Assembly: GCA_036417435.1 (NCBI GenBank)
Contig: CM070903.1
Span: 58,256,001-58,320,000, forward strand
DNA length: 64,000 bases
From: Inia geoffrensis
Lineage: Eukaryota; Chordata; Mammalia; Artiodactyla; Iniidae
Reading direction: 5' to 3'
Translations under genes and position numbers: made by a program
In this document: positions 11,968-23,660 of the stretch, in pieces
Position numbering within the stretch: position 1 is the stretch's first letter
How the letters are laid out: every line of letters begins with the position of its first letter
The notes under the pieces: model-generated
The model's input: only the letters and a program-made list of their open reading frames with translations
What the model was told of the DNA's origin: nothing
Databases searched by the model: none

Positions 11968-12181
11968 GGGCTTACCTGGTGGCACAGTGGTTGAGAGTCC
12001 GCCTGCCGATGCAGGGGACACGGGTTCGTGCCCTGGTCCGGGAAGATCCCACATGCCGCGGAGCGGCTGGGCCCGTGAGCCATGGCCGCTGAGCCTGCGC
12101 GTCCAGAGCCTGTGCTCCGCAACGGGAGAGGCCACAACGGTGAGGGACCCGCGTACCGCAAAAAAAAAAAAAAAAAAAAAA
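11968..12181 (+). mobile_element. CHR-family SINE
   Basis: Full-length copy from the GGGCTTACCTGGTGGCACAG head to a roughly 21-base A tail. The repeat gtgcctg at 11961-11967 and 12182-12188 is the short visible core of the target duplication. Its internal sequence carries the CTGAGCCTGCGC variant. It is CpG-rich compared with its surroundings. Open frames crossing it on both strands are artefacts. Confidence 0.95.
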
Positions 12182-12399
12182 GTGCCTGTACTTGTGTGTG
12201 TATGCTTGTATATTTATTTAAGATGGAACTGTGACTAATAAATTTTGTGCCCCTTGGGAATTTACCTAAATGTTCTCTCTGGTATTTCACATGGCAAAAG
12301 ATAGCAGATGTTTCATTTATCCACCTGACATTTGTTCAAACATATTTCCAGTGATCAAGACAATGTATTCTAACTAACGCATCTTACTTGATCTAACAG

Positions 12400-13190
12400 C
12401 AGTATTTGACACATAATCATTCCCCATTTATTGAAATTCTTCTCTCCTGGCTTCCACCATCCTTCTCATTTCCCTTCTACCTCCCCGGTTGCTCCTTTTG
12501 CATTCTCCTTTTCCTGGCTTCTCATCCTTCTGGTCTCAGAATATCAGTGTATCTTTTCTTTATCTACCCTCAGACCCTTGGTGATCTTATTCAGTCTAGT
12601 AACTTTAAATACCATTCCTACGCCAAAGACTCTCAAATTTAGTCTTCCAGCATAGACTTTCCCTCAAACTGCAGTCTCATGTTTCCAACCGCCTCTTCAG
12701 CACCTGTGCTTGGCTATCAAATGGGCATCTCAAATGCAACATGTCACAAACTGTATTCCTGGTTTCCAGCCTCCTCCTGTCTCCCCTGTAGTCACCTCCA
12801 TCTATTAAATGTGATGCCATCTTTCCAGTTGCTCAAACAGGAACACGAGAGTCAGCTTTGGCTCTTCTTTTCCTCTCAAACTCCAGATCCAGTCTCTCAG
12901 CAAATCCTTTTGGTTCTAGTTTCAAAATATGTTTAGAGCTATTTCTCTCCATTCCTTGGGCCCTGGTTTATAACCACCCAGTTCCAAGCCATTGTTGTAC
13001 CTCACCTGGATTAATTCAGGAGCCTTCTAACTGGTCTCCCTGCTTCAAACTTTGGCCACCACCCCTCCCACTCCGTTTCTGTCTGTCCTAACTAAACCCA
13101 GAGGCCAGAGAGACCCTTTTGAACCTAAGTCATGGCATGAAACTCTTTTGCTCAAACCACTTTTGATCTTACCCAGAGTAAAATCACCCT
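12400..13190 (+). mobile_element. L2 LINE, ORF2 3' portion
   Basis: A long plus-strand L2 match. Recognisable blocks include 'tcaaatgcaacatgtcacaa' (NMSK-type codons), 'atgccatctttccagttgct' then 'caaacaggaa', 'ctctcagcaaatccttttgg', 'ctggattaattcaggagcct', 'tctaactggtctccctgctt' and 'ccagagagacccttttgaac'. Frames are broken many times (for example 12406-12642, 12679-12936 and 12858-13091), so it codes for nothing. It ends close to an oppositely oriented L2 fragment. Confidence 0.85.
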
Positions 13191-13199
13191 GGAAGAGTG

Positions 13200-13575
13200 A
13201 AAAAAAGAGATAAGGTCATAGAGGAAATGGAGTTGGGAGCAGATCACAGGGACTCTGAAGTCCTTTGTGAGAGCTTGGGATTTTACTGTGAGAGCGGGGG
13301 AAGCTTTGCAGTTTTTTAAATAGGTGATTATATCAGATGGTGATAGCTACTGTAAGAAAATATAAAGCAGGGAAATGGGGAAAAGGTAGTGCTAGTGGGA
13401 GAGGCTAGTTGTAATAATACACAGGGTGGGTTAGAAAAGACCCTAAAACCCATGTGCAAGCAAGCTCTATGAAGATCTGGGGGATTGTTCCAGGCAGAAA
13501 AAACAGCAAGTGTAAAGGCCCTGATTCATGAGCATGGCTTACATATTCAAATAAATTTCAAGAAGGACAAGGTCT
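13200..13575 (-). mobile_element. L2 LINE fragment, inverted
   Basis: On the plus strand this shows the reverse of L2: 'cttgggattttactgtgaga', 'gattatatcagatggtgata', then 'ggattgttccaggcagaaaa' and 'cagcaagtgtaaaggccctg', the antisense of the L2 'cagggcctttgcacttgctg' block. It lies tail to tail with the L2 to its left. Confidence 0.7.
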
Positions 13576-15539
13576 TTTGAAACCAATCACAAATCATAAT
13601 CTCTTGACTCCCCCTTAGAATGTATATTTCATGAGATTTTGGACTTTAAAATTTTCCTTTTCACGTCTATATCCTCAAGTTCTAAAAAAATACGTCATAT
13701 GATATACATTTAATAACTTGTTGAACAAATGAATAGATAATGCTATAGTACAGTGTAAATACATATGCTGATTCAAAGTTGAAAATTATTTTCAGTGACC
13801 TGATTCCATAATTAATAAGGTCTCAGTGTATCCCAGAATCCACTGGCTTTTACATGGCATGAGCTAAAAAGAACAGAGAATTCTATAAGTACATGTAAAA
13901 GAAAATCCTTTCCTGACCTCCACATTCCCCCACCTCCAGTCTGGGTAAGGTGCCCCTTCTCTGTGTATTACTGTACTCTCTATGACACTTATTTTAACAC
14001 TCATTATAATGAATGTACTTGTCTCTACTCCCACCATTGAGATTTTAGGGTTTAATAAATAAATCCTTCTTCCTTGCCCAAGAAAGATAGATAGACACAG
14101 GAATCAAACAGAGAGAGATTTTTAAATGTCAGTTTTTGTAGTGACTTATAAAAAGGAAAAACACTGAAACAAAGGATATGGCTGAGGTATATGAGCAAAT
14201 GGTCATGATAATTATTTGCCACTGAGTTTGATATACATAGTATTCACTCTACTACTCATCGCAGATGGACAACCATGGCCTTCTGCCTGCGTGGAAAGTG
14301 TCCCTTTTACTGCATGACAGAGAGCAGACCTGAGCACTTGCTATCTGCGAACAGAAAGCCTCAAATCTGAGTGGTTCCACAAGGGAGAAGCCAGACATGT
14401 GCAGTACCCGATCCTAATCTCCCCATCAGATAAACCACTAAACGTCTTCTGAGAAGGAATGATAGAAGGGCAGAGAAAATCCAGGATTGATAATTATCCT
14501 CTACTTGGAAACATGAAAAGTAGGGAAAACTTGACCATCCCACCTCCAACACCCACCGAACTATAAAATCATGAATGTGTGTCTGTTGTGTTCTCCATTT
14601 AATTCCCAGTGCTTAAGAAAAAGGCTGGTACATAGAAAATGGAAAATATATATATTTCAACTAATTTGTTGAAGGATCATGTCTAAGAATCTAATATTAT
14701 CCTCCCTCCAAAAAAAAAAAAGAATCATCCAGAGTCAGAGTAGACAGAATATATGCTTAAGCATCTTGCTTGCCTTCCACTGGCCCCAGTAAAACTTTCC
14801 AGAGCTTATTTTTGTGTCTAGTTTAAAATTAATCAGCAGTATAGGATTTCCCATGCAGAATAACCGCAGACTGAGAACAATATCAATAACAACTCTTCTG
14901 CTTTGGATGAGTAGAGCCAAGGACTGGTCAGAGGGTATGGAAGGGACCATCAGGGTGATCCAACACAGCATAGATAAAAGGGATGTTCCATCCAACGGAG
15001 GAGCCATTCCAAAGAAACCAGGCAAGATATAAATTCAATTTTAACACAACAATTTAGAAGCTAGGAATACTAGAACAGAGCACAAGAGGGTAGGCAGGAA
15101 AAGTAGGAGACAATGCCTGAAGAGATTGCCACACAGATAATCCAGGGAGTTAACGTTTATGCCTTTGACCCTTCAAATCCTTACTATCATAATCAGCAAA
15201 AATTTAGATCCACATTCACTTGCTTTTGCATGACCAGGGATCAAGAAAATGAAAATCCACATAGAAGAAGCACGTTTCAATTGACATGATTACTGACACA
15301 CTGGGAATCATTTCACATGTTTATGTGAAACTCCCTTCTACCATAAAGGATCTTATTTATGACAGGATGGCAGGGGGTGTGCTACCTTTTTTGAGTTTTA
15401 TTTTTAGTTTCCAGTATGTCTGATTTTAAGCACCTTAAGAAAAAATTAAATAATCATCTCCTGGCATTCTTATCATTGCTTTCCTCCATGTAATACAGAT
15501 TGTGCTCCCCCATTTCAACTCCTTTAAAAATTTTCCTCT
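13576..15539. other. Mostly unique sequence
   Basis: A weak L2-like plus-strand stretch may sit at about 13915-14060 (ctctatgacacttattttaa). The rest is unrecognised. Frames of 63-96 codons around 14361-15032 overlap on both strands and show no domain. Confidence 0.4.
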
Positions 15540-16135
15540 CATGTTTTTCAGAATTTGGACTATGGTGAGCGTAGGTGTGGTTTTCCTCGCATTTATTCTG
15601 TTTGAAGTCTCTAGGCTTCGTGGATAAGCGGGTTGATGTTTTGATCAAATTTGGAAAAATTTTAGCTAATATTCCTTCGAAGTATGTTTTGCTCTATTGT
15701 ATTACTCTTCTTCTGAAACTCAAAGTACAGATATGTAACTCTTAAAACTATCCCACAAATTTCTGAAGTTCTGTTCACTTTTTTTTCAACTTTTAAAAAT
15801 CTGTTTCAATTTAAATGAATGCTATTTCCTGTTTTCAAGTTTATTGATTCTTTTATCTGCTTTTATATCTTTCAATATACTTTTTAAAATTTTGAACGGT
15901 GCATTTTTAGATCTTTGATTACATTTGAGTTTTTTAAACAGTTTAAAAATACCTCCTGTCAATGTACACATTATATGATTCTTAGTTTATTTAACAGTTA
16001 CTTTAAAATCCTTGACTAATAATTTTAACATCTGGGTTACCTGTCAGTCTGCTTCTGTTGATATTTTTATGCTTTTTGTATGTTTTGTATTCTTTTAAGT
16101 TTAATACTGAGCAATGTGTCTAAAAGGACAATAAA
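15540..16135 (-). mobile_element. Old L1M 5'-region fragment (antisense)
   Basis: The order of phrases matches the antisense of the old L1M 5' region: 'ggtgagcgtaggtgtggttt', 'cttcgtggataagcgggttg', 'tttgatcaaatttggaaaaa', 'tcccacaaatttctgaagtt', 'atcctgctt'-like sequence, then 'taacatctgggttacctgtc'. It is heavily decayed. The related sense version occurs at 20335-21000. Confidence 0.6.
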
Positions 16136-16620
16136 GATCTCTGGCAGGCAGACTTCTAGAATGGTCCCCAATTACATCTAATTTCTGGCATTCTTGCCCT
16201 TGTATAATGACCTCCTATTATGTGTGGACTAGACTTCGTGATTTGCTTCTAACCAACAGAATTTGTGAAGGTAATGGAATAGCACTTCCATGATCAGGTG
16301 ACAAGAGAGTGTGACTTCCATCTAGATAGTTGACTGTTGACTTATTGTCTCACACACTTGTATGAAGCAAGCCACCTTTTGGGAATGGCTGTTTGGGAGA
16401 AACCCATGTGACAAGGAACTGAGGATTATTTTGGTGTTTGGCAATATTCTAAACTCAAATTCAACATTCAGCACACAGGCGCATCAAAAGTTCAGGTGGT
16501 TTCTCTTTCTCTGAGCAAAGACTGTCCTTCTGCAGACTGGCTCCTCTGCTTGCCATGCCCCACATCAGCAACTGGACCCAAACATGAAAGCATCCTATGT
16601 TGCTTGCTCATGTAGGGCTT
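16136..16620 (+). mobile_element. MLT1-like MaLR LTR (old)
   Basis: The sequence 'cagacttctagaatggtccc', 'gtggactagacttcgtgatt', 'aatggaatagcacttccatg', 'gtatgaagcaagccacctt' and 'acccatgtgacaaggaactg' follows a common old MaLR-type LTR. The 3' part decays beyond recognition after about 16480, so the right boundary is uncertain. Confidence 0.5.
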
Positions 16621-17271
16621 TTCCCTCTGGAGTTTAAATGCTTTAGATTTATTTGTGTACACAGTTTCTCAAGGAAAATTTTAAATGTCTGATTTTTTGT
16701 TTTTCCTTTGATTTTTGCTGTGTCAGAAAGAATGAAGGTATTAACCTCCTTCTCCATTATATCCAAAAGCAAGACACTTGTATTTATTTATGAAATTATA
16801 AAATTACTAGTTAAAGTAAGTTGACTCTCTTTTATCTGTACTAACCATCTACCTATATGATCACTAACTGAAGTGAATACACAGAACAATAATTAAAATC
16901 TTAAAATGAACATATTCTTAGGTTGCTAGAGTACATGTTAGGTGTGATTATCTATTCTAGCTCAACCTTTTTATTATTTTTGCCTAAAGAAGGATGAAAT
17001 GAAATGCATATTTCCATTCTTTTAAAAGGCCTTAGAGAATCCAGCTGAGGCTTGTGACTGGGCTTTAAACATGGAGAAGGGTCAAGAAATATCTTTTGTC
17101 TGATTGATTAATCCCACCTTCTATTTGTATAGCAGGACTAAATCAAACAGAAAATAAATTGTGCTATTAAGATCTAGTTCCAGAATTTTGACGTATTGCA
17201 TTCTCAAATCAAATTGATAAAATTCACTTCTAAAATTTCTCTACAGAATCATGAAATTATTGTGTAATCAA
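16621..17271. other. Unique AT-rich sequence
   Basis: No gene or repeat recognised. Confidence 0.5.
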
Positions 17272-17285
17272 CTTAAGATATAAAT

Positions 17286-17632
17286 ATTAGGGATTTCCCT
17301 GGTGGTCCAGTGGTTAAGACTTCGCCTCCCAATGCAGAGGGTGCAGGTTCGATCCCTGGTTGGGAAGCTAGGATCCCACATGCCTCGCAGCCAAAAAGCC
17401 AAAACATAAAATAGAAGCAATATTGTAACAAATTCAATAAAGGCTTTAAAAATGGTCCACATCAAGGTGGGAGGGAGGCGCAAGAGGGAGGGGATATGGG
17501 GATATATCTATACATAGAGCTGATTCACTTTGTTATACAGTAGAAACTAACACAACAGTGTAAAGCAGTTATATTCCAATAAAGATTTTTTTTAGAAAAG
17601 GTTCACATCAAAAAAAAAAATCTTTAAAATAT
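17286..17632 (+). mobile_element. Older CHR-1-like SINE with an L1 tip nested in its tail
   Basis: It starts 'gggatttccctggtggtcca' and continues through the tRNA-like head (caggttcgatccctggttgg) into the non-tRNA body with 'agaagcaatattgtaacaaa' and 'tcaataaaggctttaaaaat'. A perfect 14-bp duplication, cttaagatataaat, flanks the whole unit at 17272-17285 and 17633-17646. An L1 3' tip (17466-17595) interrupts the body near its 3' end. The SINE differs clearly from the six other CHR copies in the window (TTAAGACTTCGCCTCC rather than TTGAGAGTCCGCCTGCC). Confidence 0.93.
17466..17595 (+). mobile_element. Tiny 5'-truncated L1 3' tip, nested in a SINE
   Basis: About 130 bp of L1 3' UTR (gggaggcgcaagagggaggg, then gatatggggatatatctata, ttcactttgttatacagtag and attccaataaagattt). 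The surrounding SINE segment is duplicated: aaatggtccacatcaa at 17450-17465 and aaaaggttcacatcaa at 17596-17611, 2 of 16 bases different. That identifies it as a separate insertion into the SINE. Confidence 0.92.
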
Positions 17633-17646
17633 CTTAAGATATAAAT

Positions 17647-20334
17647 TTTAAATGATTTCCCCAAGTTCAAACATTTATATTTATAAACGAGGAAATTTTA
17701 CATTTATTTACTGAGAGGCAAAGAAATTGACCACTATTTTGTATGAAAAATGTTTATACTTTCCTTCTTTAATATATTAATCCCTTTGATTTGATATAAT
17801 TACAGTGAACTTTCTTCTAAAATATAGGTTTAATTGTTAAACCTATGATAAATAACCTACAATAACTAACCTATACTTCTAAAGTATAGGTTTTGTTTTC
17901 TTCAAAAGACATAGGAGAAGGGCAGAGAAAGGACATGATTAGGTAATTTATATTGGAAAACCATCTTTTAATTTAAAATTGAATAATTAAATTCCAACAG
18001 TGGTCAGTGTTCACAACAAAAATCTCTAATGAAATATCAGAAAATAACATTGCTTTTTTTTTCCTGCATTTGAAACCACAAAAAGTACAAAAAAAGTATT
18101 AGTTATTCTGAAGGTTCTAAACAAAAGAGGAGTACCCTCCTCCAATTATCAGATAATTTTATTTAACTTAATTTACTATTTCAAATCAGTACCAGTCCTT
18201 ATTAAACAAACATAAAAATACTCAGACTTGTTGATTTATATAAACAGTGATGGAGCTTATTTTATATTTTTTCAAAACTCATGCAAAAAACTTCATTCAA
18301 AAATCAGTTAAATGGTGTCATAGGACATGGAAGAAACTTGAGAAAGAACAAAAAACAAACAGGGGGACTCTTTGAGAGTTGACGTCTTAGTCTCTTGTGA
18401 ATTCTGGAAGATTCCTTAATAGAATTGAGGCCCATTTTATTATGACCTACATTTGAACTAAGCTAACAATAACAGGAAAATATGCGCAGCATTTCAAAGG
18501 TTTGGGGCTGTTGTTAAGTATATTATTTATTTGTTTGTTTTTAAATTATAATTTTTCACCAAGTGAAATAATTCATTAGGACTTTATGTCTACCAGAAAG
18601 CTCATAAGTAAAGAATACAAATGTTGTTATCTTCTTACATACATTATTTCTATAATGAGACTCAAAATGAATGCACCACATTGTTCACCTAGTTATATTA
18701 GCACTATGGGAAAGAAAAATAGCTATGGTGGGCATAAGTTGGTATTACAAATTGAGCTGAGTTCAGAACTGGCCCAGGTGGCAATTTCATAAAATGGGCT
18801 ATACAGCTTTATACTAGGCAAGAGTGGCCCATTATTTCTGGGCCTCAGGTTGAAAGCAAACTTTCCAACCTTAACCTCTTAACCTTCTCTAAATTTTAAA
18901 GGATATGGTCATACTTTAGTTTTTCTATACTCAAACAGCGCTTTTAACTTACATAACTGGATAATTTTAATCTTATATCAACTATTATTTGTGGGTCAAA
19001 GAGTCTTTTACTTTCATTTTCTTTTCCTTTTTAATCCTAAAACTTCCCCTCAATCCATTTCTAAATAAAAGCTAACCCCATATTGACTCTGCAAAAGAAT
19101 TCCAACTTTTTAAAAAATGAATAAACGTTACCTTCGAGCGCAAAACAGATATGGGCAGTTTTACTGGGAGATCAATGATTTAGTTTCTAATACATCCAAG
19201 ATATATGCCTTCATTATAAAGTTAGTCAGTGAAGAGAAAATGAGAGGCCAGACGACACATCTGCATACCACAATAATGAAAGTAATAATGTTTTCAAATG
19301 TCTCAGCATACCTAACTCCTGTATTCAAAATGAAGTCCTGTAGCACAGAGTGCAAAAAATCTATACTCTGCCACACTGTATTGATAGCCTTGATACAGGA
19401 AGCTACAATTTTTCTTAATGACCTCAGATTCTGAGCTCTTTTCCCACACATCAACAGTAGCGAAGATGGTATGCACTGATGAAGTAAGAGGGTAATTTTC
19501 TTTCCAAATCAGTGGTGCTCTTGGAGCATTGTCTTACCTCTTTTAATTCTCCGGTGCCACCTTTATCCTTTCCTATCTACTTTCATCTGTAAAGGCTCTT
19601 GAACTCCTGAAAATAATATATGCTTCATTTTCTATCAATATAGTTTTAACAAGATGAGATCAGGTTAAATAAAAAGGGCAGCCACTAAGGGATCCAAAAT
19701 TTACAAATTGTACTGAGGGGATCTGTACTTTTGAGACTCATACATAGCTTTATGCTATTGAATTAGTATGGCATAATTTTAATACCTCAGTTAGCATTTT
19801 TGAAGTTTCCTGTGTTTCTCTCTCCTCTAGCTGGTAGATCCTTTCTCTATTGCATATATTTAAGTCAGTATGGTTTAATCTCAGCTAAGTCCAGCGGAAA
19901 TATATTGAACACCCACTGTATGCCACAGCTACACAATGAGCATACATCGTCTTTGTCTCAGCAATACTTAATGTTTAGCAAGACAAAATATTATGTATAA
20001 GGGAGACTTCAAGGCAAATTCAAAAACTATGAAGTTTCATCAGCAAGAGAGAGCATCTTCTTATAGATTTGACAAACTAAGATGCTATTGGATTAATTCC
20101 CTGCCAACAACAACCATGAAACATGGACATAGTGCAAAAAACTTTCTGAGAGTACTGGAGACCAACAGAAACAGATTCTCTCAGAAGTGCATAATAATTT
20201 GAGAAAGAAACACAGGAGCTACACTGGTAAGTAAGTCTGCAAGGCTTTTAACCTTGAACTAAATTCAGTCCACACTGTTTACACAGTGGCAACAAAGACA
20301 TATGTGTTAAGATCCACAGTCTTTCTAACCTGGG
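17647..20334. other. Unique AT-rich sequence with a double stem-loop near its start
   Basis: No repeat family or gene was recognised. Two adjacent perfect hairpins lie at 17824-17892 (reported separately). A 105-codon frame at 19117-19434 (+) overlaps a 97-codon antisense frame at 19161-19454. Neither shows a known domain, and both-strand openness argues against coding. Confidence 0.5.
17824..17892. repeat. Two adjacent perfect stem-loops sharing the AACCTAT/ATAGGTT motif
   Basis: Hairpin 1 has arms ataggtttaa (17824-17833) and ttaaacctat (17837-17846) around a 3-base loop. Hairpin 2 has arms aacctatactt (17868-17878) and aagtataggtt (17882-17892), also around a 3-base loop. Both are perfect. 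They share the heptamer AACCTAT and its complement, so alternative pairings between the two are possible. No repeat family was recognised under them. Confidence 0.85.
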
Positions 20335-21000
20335 GAAAATACTGAAGCCAGAAAACAATAAATGCTGAAGAGAGCAGGGGGATCTCAAAGGAGAAAGGGT
20401 CAGAGAGGGGGAATCCCCAAACTTTTCTCAGATCTCTGACAATCCCTGAACCAGGCATGTACAGAATAGACTCAAAGCAACTCAGCTAAAGACAAAAGAT
20501 CAGGACTGAGATCAGAGATGCTGCCCAAGAGTCAGAGTTTACAGCTCAATTCCAGCCCAAAGAAATTGACATTATAGGACAAAGGAAACACTCACTGGAG
20601 AAAATAGCACAATCCAGAATCTCTACAACTTGACATTCATAATGTCCAAAATACCACCCAAAATTAATTGAAATAAGGAGAACCAAGAAAAAGGAACCCT
20701 TTCTTAAGAGGAAAGAAAATCTACTGAGTCTGACTGCTAAATAAACCAGATATTGGAACAAATGGGCATGGATTGTAAAGCAGATATTGTTAAGTTGTTC
20801 TCAATGAACTAAAACAAAACATGTTTCCAATGAATAAAAATATAAGCAAAATCATAGAAAGCATCTGCCAAGAAACAGAAACAGTGAAAAAGAACCAAAT
20901 GGAAATTCTAATATAAAATTCTGAAATAAATATTTGATGATGAACTTGAGACAACAACCAAATAAGACAACCTCTCCACCCAAGACAGCAGAGAAAAGAT
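20335..21000 (+). mobile_element. Old L1M 5'-region fragment
   Basis: Sense-strand match to the old L1M 5' region: 'aagaggaaagaaaatctact', 'ccagatattggaacaaatgg', 'gtaaagcagatattgttaag', 'ttctcaatgaactaaaacaa', then 'aaaaagaaccaaatggaaat' and 'tctaatataaaattctgaaa'. It appears to be the upstream part of the long L1M remnant that resumes at about 21632. Confidence 0.65.
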
Positions 21001-21003
21001 TGT

Positions 21004-21086
21004 TAGATAGATGATAGATAGATAGATACATAGATAGATAGATACATAGATACATAGATAGATAGATACATAGATAGATAGATATA
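21004..21086. repeat. (GATA)n microsatellite with GATACATA interruptions
   Basis: About 80 bp of tagatagatagatacatagata-type units. It lies exactly at the junction between the old L1M 5' fragment and an L1M 3' end. The isoleucine/tyrosine-rich frames across it on the minus strand are artefacts. Confidence 0.95.
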
Positions 21087-21631
21087 CAGACAATGGAATA
21101 CTATTCAACCACAAAAATGAAGAAAATCTTGACATTTGCAACAACATGGATGGACCTCGAGGACATTATGCTACATGAAATAAGCCAAACAGAGGAAGAT
21201 TAATACTATACAATCTCACTTATGTGTGCAATCTCAAAAGCCAAACTCATAGAACCAGAGAGTATACCAGTGATTGTCAGGGGCTGGGCAGATGGGGGTG
21301 GGGGAAAATAATGAGGAGCTGTTGTTCAAAGGGTACAAATTTTCCATTATAAGATCAATAAATCCTGGGGATCTAATGTAAAACATGGTGACTATAGTTA
21401 ATAATACGGCACCGTATACTTGAAATTTGCTAAGAGAGTAAATCCTAAGTGTTCTCATCCCACCAAAACAAACAAAAAAATTAACTGTGTGAGGTGACGG
21501 ATATGTGAATGAACTTGATTGTGGTAACCATTTCAAGTGAAGTGTATATGTCTATCTAACCATCGCATCGTACACTTTAAACATATACATTTTTTATTTG
21601 TCAATTATACCTCAGTAAGCTGGGGAAAAAA
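21087..21631 (+). mobile_element. L1M (L1MA/MB-like) ORF2 end and 3' UTR
   Basis: It starts within the late ORF2 phrase 'caatggaatactattcaacc', goes on with 'gcaacaacatggatggacct', the 3' UTR block 'aatgtaaaacatggtgacta' and 'tagttaataata', then 'tttgtcaattatacctcagt' and an A-rich end. It lies between two pieces of an older L1M and probably inserted into it. Confidence 0.75.
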
Positions 21632-22350
21632 AGGAGAAAAGGGGAAATAAAGGCATTTTCAGGGAATCAACAGATGCAAACCTGCACTACAAGAAAACCT
21701 AAAGGAAATTCTTCAGTCTAAAGGAACATGATACCAGATAAAAACTAAGATCCCCGGAAAAGAATGAACAAGTGGTAAAGAGCTATATAAATGGTAAATA
21801 TGGAAATGGTAAATGTCTGGATAACTGCAAGTTATTTTTCATGTTGCCTTTTACAAATTTGTTTCTCTATAAATCATGCAATGTTTAATACAAAATTTAA
21901 AACATTTCCTTTTAGGATTTTAAAATGTATTGATGTAACATAAGTAACATTTTTTATTACACAAGTTTCATATATATATGTCAAATAAAACAAAAAGGAA
22001 GGGAAAATGGATCTCCTGTATATGTTTGCAAGATTTCTATAATTTATTTCAAGTAATATGTATTAACTGTAAGTGGACTGTGAAAAGTTAATGATGTATG
22101 CTGCTGTTATTCTATAAGGCAACCATTTAAAATGTAGACATATAACCCAAAATTTCACAGGAAATTTTAAGCGGAATTCTAAAAAGAATATATCCAAATA
22201 ATAATTTTTTTAAAAATCAGGAAAAGAGGAACAGAGAAACGAAACTAAAAGAGACAAGTAAAAGAATAGTAAAATAGCAGACTCAAATTTAAAAGATAGC
22301 AATTATTACACTAAAAGTTAATTAACTAAATACTTTAATTAAAAGGTAGA

Positions 22351-22579
22351 GGGCTTCCCTGGTGGTGCAGTGGTTGAGAGTCCGCCTGCCGATGCAGGGG
22401 ACACGGGTACGTGCCCCGGTCTGGGAGGATCCCACATGCCGCGGAGCGGCTGGGCCCATGAGCCATGGCCGCTGAGCCTGCGCATCCGGAGCCTGTGCTC
22501 TGCAACGGGAGAGGCCACAACAGTGAGAGGCCCGCGTACCGCCAAAAAAAAAAAAAAAAAAAAACAAACAAACAAACAA
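22351..22579 (+). mobile_element. CHR-family SINE
   Basis: Full-length, GGGCTTCCCTGGTGGTGCAG start and an A-rich tail with (CAAA)n units. The direct repeat aaaaggtagag at 22341-22351 and 22580-22590 is the target duplication. It shares the CTGAGCCTGCGC variant with the 2216, 11968 and, in altered form, 62916 copies. It interrupts the old L1M. Confidence 0.95.
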
Positions 22580-23593
22580 AAAAGGTAGAGATTGTCAAAA
22601 TGTGTTTTTAAAACTCATAGTCTGCCTCCAAGAGACACACTTTAAAGCATAAAGCTAGACTGGCTAGAGGTAAATAAATGGAAGAGATATACCATACATA
22701 CACTAAGCATAAGGAAGCTATAGTAGAATATATAATATATATATCTATCAGAGAAAGTAGATATTAAGACAAAAAGAGGGGCACTTGATAATAAAGTATC
22801 AGTTCATCAGGAAAAGATAAAAATCATAAATATGCAAGTACCTAATAACAGAAGTTTAAAATACATGAAGCAAAACTTAACAGAACAGAAAGGAGAATTA
22901 TAAAGTTCCACAATTTTACATGATGACTTTAACACACGTTTTCTAAGCAATTTATTAAATAACCAGGTAAAAATCAACAGACATGGAAAATCTGAACAGC
23001 ATTATCAAATATCTTGACTTAATTAACATTTATAAAACTCTACATCCCAAGGTAGCAGAATGAACATCCTTCTCAAATGCACTGGTATGTTTACCAGGAT
23101 AAACATATTTTGAGTAATTAAAAAAAAGCATCAATAAATTTTTAAAAGTTTGAAAGCATACAGAATATATTCTCTAACCCCAATATAATTAAATTAAAAC
23201 CCAATAATAATAGGATTGCCAGAAAAATTCCAGATGTTTGGAAATTAAACAACATGCTTCTAAATAAATATTCAGTTGAATAAAAAATTAAAGATCAATA
23301 ATAAGAAAATATATCACAGTTTGTGGGCTGCAGCTAGAGCAATGCTTAGAGGGAAATGTTTAGCACTAAAAGCCTATATTAGAAAAAAAGAGGAGTCTGA
23401 AATGAATGACCTAAGCTTCTACTCTAAGAAACTAAAAAAAGAATTAAATTAAATTAAGCCCAAGTCATGCAGAATTTGGGAAATAAATCTGAGAGCAGAT
23501 ATCAATGAAATAGAGAACAAAAAACAATAGATAAAGTCAATGAAATTAAAATATTTTGGGGGGGGAATCAATAAAATGGATAAATGTTTAGCC

Positions 23594-23660
23594 AGAGAGA
23601 GAGAGAAAGAAGGAAGGAAAGAAGGGAGCGAAGGATAGAAGGAGGAAGGAGTGAAAGAGA
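23594..23660. repeat. GA-rich (GAGA/GGAA) low-complexity tract
   Basis: Purine-only stretch of agagag, gaaagaagg and aaggagg units inside the old L1M ORF2, probably an expanded microsatellite. Confidence 0.85.

Noticed and set aside
11968..12100. tRNA-like sequence with A- and B-box-like blocks
   Set aside because: It is the tRNA-derived head of a SINE. It lacks a full cloverleaf and CCA-ready 3' end and continues into SINE body and poly(A).
20852..21147. Frames rich in Ile/Tyr/Leu/Ser
   Set aside because: A translation of the GATA microsatellite.
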